Below, one piece after another: positions 34,668 through 41,248 of a DNA stretch of 41,248 nucleotides. How positions within the stretch are numbered: the stretch's first letter is position 1; every line of letters begins with the position of its first letter. Below the pieces are notes generated by a model, which made no database searches, was not told where the DNA came from, and worked only from the letters and a program-made list of their open reading frames with translations. Source of the stretch: Clostridiales bacterium (GTDB lineage Bacteria; Bacillota; Clostridia; Lachnospirales; Lachnospiraceae); NCBI GenBank assembly GCA_029227635.1, contig JAQYAH010000029.1:1-41248 (forward strand), read 5' to 3'. The translations under genes and the position numbers were made by a program.

Positions 34668-35321
34668 CTACTGTACTGCTTTGTTGATAACATCCTGAAT
34701 CAGACAGTAGTTTACGATTCCAAGTCCAAAGAACTGAAGGAGGAGATAAAGAATCGCACTGTTGCCGCCGGGCATTCCCTTAATGGCATCAACCTTCTGT
34801 CCCATCTTATAGATCCAGAACCATCCATAGATACCGCAGGTGATGAGAGTGAAAAGAACTACCATTCCGCCGCTGGTTCCATTAATATCTCCGGAGAGCT
34901 GATTTACTTCATCGTTGATCTTGATCATCCAGTAGATACCGTAAATTCCACAGGTTACAAGGGAAAGAATGATCGCTACAGGAATGCTTCTGGGAACGAT
35001 TCCGGAATTGTTCTGATATCCGTAGCCGCCACCCTGATAGCCATTGTTCTGGTAGCCATTGTTCTGATATCCGCCATTCTGATAACCGTTATTCTGGTAA
35101 CCGGCATTCTGATAGCCGTTGTTCTGATAACCGCTGTTCTGATCGGTATTGTTATATGCTGTGTTGTCTACTTTAGGCTCAACAACGGGCTGCTCATAAG
35201 AAGCTGCACCCTGAGCCTCATTGCCTCCGGGAGCAGCTCCACCGTTTAAAGGTGTGCCACACTCTCCACAGAATAAAGCGTTATCGTTGCTGGCTGCGCC
35301 GCAGTTAGGACAATATTTCAT
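34668..35321 (-). CDS. Zinc-ribbon protein with YQNNG repeats and DUF4234 membrane domain
   Basis: The 217-residue protein has an N-terminal zinc ribbon (C4, C7, C18, C21), a Gly/Ala/Glu linker and a Tyr-Gln-Asn-Gly low-complexity region (about 62-107) made of five-residue units. It ends in a DUF4234-type membrane domain with two copies of TCGIYGxxW (about 123-131 and 161-169). ATG 35321 is chosen because AGGAG lies seven bases upstream; the longer frame adds 11 residues without support. It is the first gene of a unit with DUF2752 and the EamA transporter. The Q/N/Y-rich region could promote self-association; that is inference. Function unknown. Confidence 0.88.
   Translation of the reverse strand: MKYCPNCGAASNDNALFCGECGTPLNGGAAPGGNEAQGAASYEQPVVEPKVDNTAYNNTDQNSGYQNNGYQNAGYQNNGYQNGGYQNNGYQNNGYQGGGYGYQNNSGIVPRSIPVAIILSLVTCGIYGIYWMIKINDEVNQLSGDINGTSGGMVVLFTLITCGIYGWFWIYKMGQKVDAIKGMPGGNSAILYLLLQFFGLGIVNYCLIQDVINKAVQ
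35011..35145 (-). repeat. 15-bp coding tandem repeat (YQNNG units)
   Basis: About eight or nine degenerate 15-bp units encode YQNNG/YQNAG/YQNGG in the zinc-ribbon DUF4234 protein. Third-base differences between units show the array is not freshly expanded, though copy number may vary between strains. Confidence 0.8.
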
Positions 35322-35363
35322 AATAATACTCCTCTTCTTAGTTGTATTTGACAATATATTAAA

Positions 35364-35392
35364 ATTATAAACGCAATATTCTGAAAATTCAA
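35364..35392 (-). promoter_or_regulatory. Sigma-A-like promoter of the zinc-ribbon/DUF4234 operon
   Basis: Minus-strand TTGAAT (35387-35392), 17-base spacer, perfect TATAAT (35364-35369). It lies directly after the nucleoside phosphorylase stop, where I see no terminator. Confidence 0.7.
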
Positions 35393-35395
35393 TAA

Positions 35396-36151
35396 TTATA
35401 ACAGTTTCTCAATGGCTTTTATTGCGACTTTAATAGCCAGCTCCATATCGAACTTGGTGTCATTGCCAAGTCCCGCTGCCTCTCTCTCCTGGTTCCAGAC
35501 CACAAGAAGCACCGCCGCTCCGTGGAGTCGTCTCACTGAGCAGACAGTGTAGAGTGCCGCTGTCTCCATCTCCGAAGCCAGCGCACCTCCGGCAATCCAG
35601 GCCTTCCATTTGGATTCAAGTTCTTTTGCAATGGGCATCGTCTCCGGACTGTGCTGTCCGTAAAAAGAATCTTTGCACTGCACTACTCCCATGTGGGAAG
35701 CTGCTCCCAGTTCTTCTGCCGATTCCCTAAGCGCAAGAAGGCAGTCAAAATCCGCAGTGGCAGGATACTCAATGGGAAGATACTCCCTGCTGGTTCCCTC
35801 CTGGCGGATTGCCCCCTGAGCGATCACAATATCACCGGCAAGAACATCCATCTGCATTCCACCGCAGGTTCCCACCCGAATGTAATATTCCACCCCGAGA
35901 AGAGCCAGTTCCTCCACGCAGATTGCTGTGGAAGGCCCACCCATTCCGGTGGAGATCACAAGAACATTTTGCCCTTTAAGTTCACCGAGATAGCTGGTGT
36001 ATTCCCGGTTCACTCCAATCTTTCTCGGGTTGCAAAGCAAAGAGGCAATCTTCTCAACTCTTCCGGGATCTCCCGGAAGAATGGCATGTCTTGCGCCGCA
36101 AAGGTCATCTTTTGTTAATCCGATGTGATACATCCTCTCAGAATTTTTCAA
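35396..36151 (-). CDS. Nucleoside phosphorylase, uridine phosphorylase-like
   Basis: The 251-residue protein belongs to nucleoside phosphorylase family I, which cleaves nucleosides with phosphate to base and ribose-1-phosphate. Seen motifs: HAILPGDPGRVEKIA, NREYTSYLGELKG, STGMGGPSTAI, YYIRVGTCGG (phosphate and ribose binding) and SEMETAALYTV (ribose). The REYTSYLGE segment and overall length favour uridine phosphorylase over PNP; purine activity cannot be excluded. It follows the molybdenum hydroxylase gene by 22 bases and is probably co-transcribed, which suggests a purine or pyrimidine salvage/degradation context. Confidence 0.85.
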   Translation of the reverse strand: MKNSERMYHIGLTKDDLCGARHAILPGDPGRVEKIASLLCNPRKIGVNREYTSYLGELKGQNVLVISTGMGGPSTAICVEELALLGVEYYIRVGTCGGMQMDVLAGDIVIAQGAIRQEGTSREYLPIEYPATADFDCLLALRESAEELGAASHMGVVQCKDSFYGQHSPETMPIAKELESKWKAWIAGGALASEMETAALYTVCSVRRLHGAAVLLVVWNQEREAAGLGNDTKFDMELAIKVAIKAIEKLL

Positions 36152-36173
36152 AAAACCACCTCCGTTACTCCTG

Positions 36174-38774
36174 TCATCTCTTCCTCTCGTAAGGCGTATT
36201 TGTTACAGGAAGAGTATATCTTCTGTTTCCGTCATACTGATAGTAAGCCTCCGCAATGGCCGGAGCTGTAGGGATTGAAGTGATCTCTCCGATTCCTATT
36301 GCTCCGTTGGCAAGCCTTAAGCCCGGTTTTTCTACAACTATAGGCTTTATCTCGGGAATCTCGTTAGCTCTGAAAAGGCCAAGTTTTCCAAATTTATCAA
36401 TAGGCTTACAGTTCTCATCAATAGGGTACTGCTCTCTTAAGGCAAATCCCATGCTCATAACCACTCCGCCCTCGATCTGGCCTTCACAGGAAAGGGGATT
36501 GATAGCCTTGCCCACGTCGTGAGCAGCAATGAGCTTCTTGATCTTTCCTGTATTTTTGTCCAGAACACACATCTGAGTTGCATAACCGTAGGCCACATGG
36601 GATACCGGGTTCGGCACCTCTGCTCCCAGATGATCGGTCTTGGCAAGATATTTGCCGTAGAAGACCTCACCCTTTAGGGCTTCAAGACTTCCTGCCTCCG
36701 CAAAAGCCACGTTGAACTTATCGCAGGCTCTGAGACAGGCCTCTCCGGTTACAAGGGTCTGTCTTGATCCTGAGGTGTCACCGGAATCCTCTGCTACCCA
36801 GGTGTTGCTTCTCTCGTAAACGATATCCTTTACATCCACTCCGGTCCTGGTGTGCACCATCTGCACCAGCACTGTTCCAAGACCCTGACCAATACAGGAC
36901 GCTCCGGCATGGATGTGGATCTTGGCATCTGACTCTACTCTGAGTTTTACCCGGCCCCAGTCGGGAAGTCCCACGCCTACGCCTGAGTTCTTCATGCAGC
37001 AGGCAAGACCCACAGGATCTCCGTTGGCCATCGCCTCATCGTAATAGGGCTTTATCGCCTCCAAAGTCTCGCAAAGTCCTGTCTCCGGACCTACTATCTG
37101 ACCGTTGGGAAGGACTCCGCCCGGCCTTATGGCATTTCTGTAACGAATCTCCCAGGGTGTAATACCGATTTTCTCCGCCATCTCGTTGAGGAGAGATTCA
37201 ATGGCAAAACAGGTCTGAGTCACACCAAAGCCTCTGAAAGCTCCTGCCGGAGGATTGTTTGTATAATATGAAGTTCCGTCAATATCAAAATTCTCGTAGG
37301 CATAAGGTCCCGCTGCATGAGTGCAGGCGCGCTCCAGAACCGGTCCTCCAAGAGATGCAAAAGCACCGGTATCGGATACTACCTTCGCCTTAACTCCCTT
37401 GATAATTCCGTCTTTATCACAGCCCAAAGTGAAATCCATCCAGAACGGATGTCTCTTGGGGTGAATCAAAAGAGATTCCTCCCTTGTGAGCTTAACCTTT
37501 ACCGGAACTTTGAGAACATAGGTAGCCAGCGCTGCATGGTGCTGAACCGACATGTCCTCCTTGCCTCCAAAGCCGCCGCCCACCAGCATATTCTGAACCT
37601 TACACTGGGTGTGGCTGATGCCAAGCATTGCGGCACACTCGTGCTGAGTCGTGTGGGAACTCTGGTCGGAGGTGAGAAGCATAATGCCGTCGTCTTGAGG
37701 TGTTGGATGAGCCACACAGCACTCCGGCTCGATAAAAGCATGCTCTGTCCAGGGAGTCTCAAAGTGACCGCTCACCACATATTCGGCCCCCTTGATCGCC
37801 TCATCCGCATTGCCCCTTGAAACCATCTTGTGAGCCTGAACGTTGCCCAGAGTCTTCTCAAAGACAACCGGAGCCCCGGGTTTCATCGCCTCAAAAGGAC
37901 TATTCACGGCAGGGAGCACCTCGTACTCCACCTTAACCAGCTTCTTGGCCTTCTCTAAAGTCTCCTGATCCCTGGCCACTACCATGGCTATAGCATCCCC
38001 GAGATAGTGAGTAAGCTGGCCTACCGGCACGAAGGTATACTGATCCTTGCTGATATGGCCTACCATGTTGTTTCCCTTCTCAGGAATATCTTTCGCAGTG
38101 AGCACTCCCACAACACCGGGAAGCGCTTCTGCTGCGGAAGTGTCAATGGACAAAACTCTCGCCCTGGGATAGGCCGCCCTCACGCAGCTGCCATAACACA
38201 TACCCGGGAGATACAGATCATCGGGATACCTGCCATAGCCCTGAACCTTTTCCGCAACATCCAGACGATGGGTCCTTGTGCCCACTTCCCAGTTTCCGGT
38301 ATCCATATCCTCGGGCATATGACCCTCCCGAATTATCTTTGCCGCTCTTCTTATACCGTCAATGATCTTAACATAGCCGGTACATCTGCAGTAATTATTC
38401 CGAATGGCAAAACGGATCTCCTCGTCGGTAGGATCATTGTTCTTGTCAATAAGCGCCTTGCCGGCCATTACCATTCCCGGTATGCAAAAACCGCACTGAA
38501 CCGCCCCGGCCTCGCCAAAAGCATAGGTAAAAGCCTCCTTCTCGAAATCCGAAAGACCTTCAACTGTGACAACATGTTTCCCTTCCAGCTTTCCGATCTC
38601 CGGGATGCAGGCTCTCACTGCTTTGCCGTCTATTATCACAGTGCAGGCTCCGCAGGCGCCCTCGCTGCAGCCATCTTTTACCGAAATGAGATGCAGTTCA
38701 TCTCTTAAAAATCTAATAAGCTTTATCTTCGAATCAGCTTCGTATTCCTGTCCATTTACAAAAAATTTAGTCAT
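36174..38774 (-). CDS. Molybdenum hydroxylase (xanthine dehydrogenase family), fused [2Fe-2S] and Mo-binding domains
   Basis: The 866-residue enzyme fuses an N-terminal [2Fe-2S] part to a molybdopterin part. The plant-type cluster uses C36, C41, C44 and C56 (CSEGACGAC), the second uses C93, C96, C128 and C130 (QCGFC, CRC). The Mo part, from about residue 165, shows VGGGFGGKEDM, PAGAFRGFGVTQ, ASCIGQGLGTVLVQM and a C-terminal GIGEITSIPTAPAIAEA with the expected base glutamate. No FAD domain is present and no FAD gene adjoins it, so the electron acceptor is elsewhere. Length and layout resemble XdhD and the selenium-dependent xanthine dehydrogenase group; xanthine, another purine or an aldehyde are all possible substrates. 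The start has GAGGTG eight bases upstream. Confidence 0.9.
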   Translation of the reverse strand: MTKFFVNGQEYEADSKIKLIRFLRDELHLISVKDGCSEGACGACTVIIDGKAVRACIPEIGKLEGKHVVTVEGLSDFEKEAFTYAFGEAGAVQCGFCIPGMVMAGKALIDKNNDPTDEEIRFAIRNNYCRCTGYVKIIDGIRRAAKIIREGHMPEDMDTGNWEVGTRTHRLDVAEKVQGYGRYPDDLYLPGMCYGSCVRAAYPRARVLSIDTSAAEALPGVVGVLTAKDIPEKGNNMVGHISKDQYTFVPVGQLTHYLGDAIAMVVARDQETLEKAKKLVKVEYEVLPAVNSPFEAMKPGAPVVFEKTLGNVQAHKMVSRGNADEAIKGAEYVVSGHFETPWTEHAFIEPECCVAHPTPQDDGIMLLTSDQSSHTTQHECAAMLGISHTQCKVQNMLVGGGFGGKEDMSVQHHAALATYVLKVPVKVKLTREESLLIHPKRHPFWMDFTLGCDKDGIIKGVKAKVVSDTGAFASLGGPVLERACTHAAGPYAYENFDIDGTSYYTNNPPAGAFRGFGVTQTCFAIESLLNEMAEKIGITPWEIRYRNAIRPGGVLPNGQIVGPETGLCETLEAIKPYYDEAMANGDPVGLACCMKNSGVGVGLPDWGRVKLRVESDAKIHIHAGASCIGQGLGTVLVQMVHTRTGVDVKDIVYERSNTWVAEDSGDTSGSRQTLVTGEACLRACDKFNVAFAEAGSLEALKGEVFYGKYLAKTDHLGAEVPNPVSHVAYGYATQMCVLDKNTGKIKKLIAAHDVGKAINPLSCEGQIEGGVVMSMGFALREQYPIDENCKPIDKFGKLGLFRANEIPEIKPIVVEKPGLRLANGAIGIGEITSIPTAPAIAEAYYQYDGNRRYTLPVTNTPYERKR

Positions 38775-38839
38775 GCAAATTTCACCTCTTCAACTGTCAT
38801 AGACAATTTGGCTAAAAAACAACGTTTTTTATTTCGTTT

Positions 38840-38868
38840 ATTCTACCATTTCGACGTGTAAATCGCAA
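38840..38868 (-). promoter_or_regulatory. Promoter of the Mo-hydroxylase/nucleoside phosphorylase operon
   Basis: Minus-strand TTGCGA (38863-38868), 17-base spacer, TAGAAT (38840-38845), about 65 bases before the start codon. The -35 is only a four-of-six match. Confidence 0.45.
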
Positions 38869-38957
38869 TCTTTTTGTAAAAATCCCCGGATTTTCAAAAA
38901 AATTTTGTCATTATTTGAAAATTCAGATTTTTTACATGTAATTACTGTCAACTCCAT

Positions 38958-38996
38958 TTAAAACAGTTGCAGACAGATCCCAAAAGATCTGTCTGC
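38958..38996 (-). terminator. Terminator of the ABC exporter operon
   Basis: GCAGACAGATC and GATCTGTCTGC arms (38969-38979 and 38986-38996) with a 6-base loop, directly after the stop codon. On the minus strand a modest T stretch (AACTGTTTTAAA) follows. Confidence 0.75.
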
Positions 38997-39003
38997 AAAA
39001 AGT

Positions 39004-40911
39004 CTATTTAATCTCCGGTGCATTGCCCGTGTAAAGCTGATAGTATCTTCCCTTCATCTCAATGAGATCCTCGTGGGTTCCCCTCTCGATGATGTGTCCG
39101 TTCTCCAAAACCATTATGCAGTCGGCATTTCTAACGGTAGAAAGCCGATGGGCGATGACAAAAGTTGTCCTTCCGTGCATCAGCCGGTCCATTCCGTCCT
39201 GAACATACTTCTCAGTTCTGGTATCGATGGAGCTGGTCGCCTCATCCAGGATAAGTACCGGAGGATCCGCTGCCGCCGCCCTCGCAATGGAGATGAGCTG
39301 CCGCTGACCCTGGCTCAAATTTTCACCGCCGTTTTCAAGAACCGTATCGTAGCCCTTTGGAAGTCTTCTTATGAATCCGTCCGCGTTGGCAAGTCTGGCC
39401 GCTGCCACAATTTCCTCGTCGGTAATGTCAAGATTGCCGAATCGAATGTTTTCTTTTACCGTTCCGGTGAAAAGATTGGTCTCCTGAAGTACCACTCCCA
39501 GGGAGCGTCTCAAATCATCCTTTCGAATCTTGTTAATGTTGATTCCGTCATACCGGATCTTACCGTCCGCAATATCATAGAAGCGGTTGATAAGGTTGGT
39601 TATTGTGGTTTTGCCGGCACCGGTGGAACCGACAAAAGCAATCTTCTGTCCCGGTCTCGCGTAGACATCAATATCGTAGAGAATCTGCTTCTCGGGAACG
39701 TAGCCGAAATCTACCTTTTCCAAAACGATATCACCCTGAAGCTTCACATAGTCCACAGAGTGGTCCGCCTGGTGTTCGTGCCTCCAGGCCCATCTGCCGG
39801 TGTGCTCAGGGGTTTCCGTAAGAACTCCGTTCTCCTCCTTCACGTTGACCAAAGTAACATATCCCTGATCTTCCTCTGGATTTTCATCCATAACTTTAAA
39901 CACTCTGTCAGCTCCGGCGATAGCCATTATTATGGAGTTAAACTGAGTGGTCAGCTGGTTGATAGGCATGTTAAAGCTCTTTGTAAAGGTTAGGAAGCTG
40001 GCAAGCGCACCTATGGTGAGACCACCCACTCCCTTGATGGTGAAAAGTCCACCTACCACTGCACAGATTACATAGTTAATGTTACCCAGCTGAGCTGTAA
40101 AAGGGCCAAGAACATTGGCAAAGGTGTTTGCATTTCTTGCACTTTCAAAGAGCTCGTCGTTCCTTTTCCTGAACTCCTCCATGACCTTCTCTTCGTGGCA
40201 GAATACCTTTATGACCTTCTGACCTGACATCATCTCCTCGATGTAGCCGTTAAGTGAGCCCAGGTTGCGTTGTTGTCTTGCAAAAAACTTGCCGGACATA
40301 GCGCCGAACTTTCTAGTAAGGATCAGCATTACCACCACCATAACCATGGTCACCATGGTAAGAGGTACACTCAAAACCAGCATACTGACAAAAACGCTAA
40401 CGATAGTGATTCCACTGTTGAGCAACTGAGGAAGGCTCATGCTGATCATCTGTCTTAAGGTATCGATATCATTGGTGTACACCGACATGATATCTCCCCT
40501 TGTATGACTGTCAAAATATCTGATTGGAAGCTTCTCCATGTGTGTGAAAAGCTCTGTTCTCAGTTTATGAAGAGTTCCCTGTGAAACATAAACCATCATA
40601 CGGTTGTATGTAAAAGTGGAGATAACTCCTATTGCGTAGAAACCGGCGACCCGTCCTATTGCTATTGCAAGGGGTGTAAAATCCGGTGTATTCTGTGTGA
40701 GCATAGGCACGATGTAGGAGTCAATAAGGCTCTTCATGAACATAGTTCCCTGAACATTAGCCCAGACGGAAACGATGATGAGCACTCCCACTATCATTAG
40801 TCTTATGCCGTAGAGCCCGAATAGATATTTCAACAGGCGGAAAAATACCTGTCCGGGGTTCTTTACCTCTGATCTCATTCTTGCTCCTTTGGGTGGATGA
40901 GGATGTGCCAT
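39004..40911 (-). CDS. ABC exporter half-transporter with canonical ATP site (membrane + ATPase)
   Basis: The 635-residue protein has an N-terminal type I exporter membrane domain of about six helices (about 35-340) and a C-terminal ATPase. The ATPase has Walker A GSTGAGKTT, Q-loop LQETNLFTG, signature LSQGQRQL, Walker B VLILDEATSSID with the catalytic Glu, and the switch His in IAHRLST. Between the domains lies an insertion of about 45 residues with Trp, His and Glu, found in some Firmicute heterodimeric exporters. ATG 40911 overlaps the upstream partner's stop by one base and has a perfect AAGGAGG site; an inner ATG also has AAAGGAG. It is probably a drug, peptide or lipid exporter of the BmrCD type; the substrate is unknown. 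Confidence 0.92.
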   Translation of the reverse strand: MAHPHPPKGARMRSEVKNPGQVFFRLLKYLFGLYGIRLMIVGVLIIVSVWANVQGTMFMKSLIDSYIVPMLTQNTPDFTPLAIAIGRVAGFYAIGVISTFTYNRMMVYVSQGTLHKLRTELFTHMEKLPIRYFDSHTRGDIMSVYTNDIDTLRQMISMSLPQLLNSGITIVSVFVSMLVLSVPLTMVTMVMVVVMLILTRKFGAMSGKFFARQQRNLGSLNGYIEEMMSGQKVIKVFCHEEKVMEEFRKRNDELFESARNANTFANVLGPFTAQLGNINYVICAVVGGLFTIKGVGGLTIGALASFLTFTKSFNMPINQLTTQFNSIIMAIAGADRVFKVMDENPEEDQGYVTLVNVKEENGVLTETPEHTGRWAWRHEHQADHSVDYVKLQGDIVLEKVDFGYVPEKQILYDIDVYARPGQKIAFVGSTGAGKTTITNLINRFYDIADGKIRYDGININKIRKDDLRRSLGVVLQETNLFTGTVKENIRFGNLDITDEEIVAAARLANADGFIRRLPKGYDTVLENGGENLSQGQRQLISIARAAAADPPVLILDEATSSIDTRTEKYVQDGMDRLMHGRTTFVIAHRLSTVRNADCIMVLENGHIIERGTHEDLIEMKGRYYQLYTGNAPEIK

Positions 40912-41248
40912 TATCTGTCACCTCCTTCATCAAAGTCGCCGTTGCCATTGATCTGAGAATCATAGACTTCACGATAGATTTCTGAGGTCTCAAGGAGTCT
41001 CTCGTGAGTATCAAAAGCCATTACCCGGCCTTCGTCCATTACTATAATCCTGTCGGCATCCTGAACCGAAGAAATTCTCTGAGCGATAATGATCTTCGTG
41101 GTATCGGGAATATTCTCAGAGAGGGCTTTTCTTATTCCGGCATCGGTAGCTGTATCCACCGCACTGGTGGAGTCATCGAAGATTATGATCTTAGGTTTCT
41201 TGAGCAGAGCCCTGGCGATACAAAGCCGCTGCTTTTGTCCACCGGAAA
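40911..41248 (-). CDS. ABC exporter partner subunit, C-terminal ATPase part only
   Basis: Only the last 112 codons or so lie in the window; the 5' part is beyond the right edge. Visible are the signature motif ([14 protein letters not shown]), Walker [13 protein letters not shown] and the switch His region, which reads IIAQRISSV with Gln in place of His. Asp replaces the catalytic Glu after Walker B. Both changes mark the degenerate ATP site of heterodimeric exporters, so this and the downstream full subunit form a pair. The stop overlaps the partner's start (TAATG). Confidence 0.9.
   Translation of the reverse strand, partial: SGGQKQRLCIARALLKKPKIIIFDDSTSAVDTATDAGIRKALSENIPDTTKIIIAQRISSVQDADRIIVMDEGRVMAFDTHERLLETSEIYREVYDSQINGNGDFDEGGDR

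Noticed and set aside
35011-35145. Regular repeat considered as a CRISPR array
   Set aside because: The units are 15 bp without spacers and encode an in-frame YQNNG protein repeat.

Overview
The window looks like a chromosomal segment of a Firmicute of class Clostridia, most likely Lachnospiraceae. I infer this from the gene families: a DapL-type lysine pathway, ComEA/ComEC/HolA/LepA/HemW in one series, NrdR, a GerMN lipoprotein beside an OmpR-type two-component system, a YheO-type regulator and a fused Mo-hydroxylase. The strong GGAGG ribosome binding sites and sigma-A-like promoters fit as well. No genus can be named from sequence reading alone. I see no rRNA, tRNA, CRISPR array, IS element, phage or conjugation gene.

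Layout, left to right. (1) 1-9540, minus strand: one long apparent operon read right to left: comEA-like lipoprotein, response regulator, sensor kinase, GerMN lipoprotein, comEC, an unlisted 30-residue membrane peptide, holA, lepA, and hemW running off the left edge. (2) 9641-11183: gdhA with its own promoter and terminator. (3) 11247-17281: arginine biosynthesis, argC-argJ-argB-argD on minus and argG divergent on plus. Matching ArgR-like boxes lie in the shared intergenic region. (4) 17286-18251: a D-2-hydroxyacid dehydrogenase. (5) 18324-24447, minus: dapF, dapL (broken by an in-frame TAG), nrdR, a terminator, then asnB, ftsW and a small membrane protein. (6) 24556-26742: serC-serA. (7) 26743-27371: a noncoding stretch with a leftward promoter. 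(8) 27372-28172: a zinc-ribbon membrane protein. (9) 28250-33366: thrC, an unassigned fold-type II PLP enzyme, a divergent YheO-like regulator and a carbamate kinase. (10) 33387-35392: zinc-ribbon/DUF4234 protein, DUF2752 protein and an EamA transporter. (11) 35396-38868: a molybdenum hydroxylase with a nucleoside phosphorylase. (12) 38958-41248: a heterodimeric ABC exporter cut by the right edge.

Much of the window is amino-acid metabolism. Glutamate made by GdhA feeds ArgJ, ArgD, SerC and DapL chemistry. SerC/SerA start serine synthesis, DapL/DapF supply meso-diaminopimelate for lysine and peptidoglycan, and AsnB and ThrC close other branches. The catabolic-looking part is the PLP enzyme, regulator and carbamate kinase, with the Mo-hydroxylase and nucleoside phosphorylase further along; how these parts connect is inference.

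Most notable: the amber codon in dapL; the ArgR-box arrangement between argC and argG; the 30-bp phased repeats upstream of the YheO-like regulator; the RR-kinase-GerMN module inside the competence operon; the overlooked 30-residue ORF; and two candidate structured or untranslated RNA regions (dapF leader, serC upstream region).
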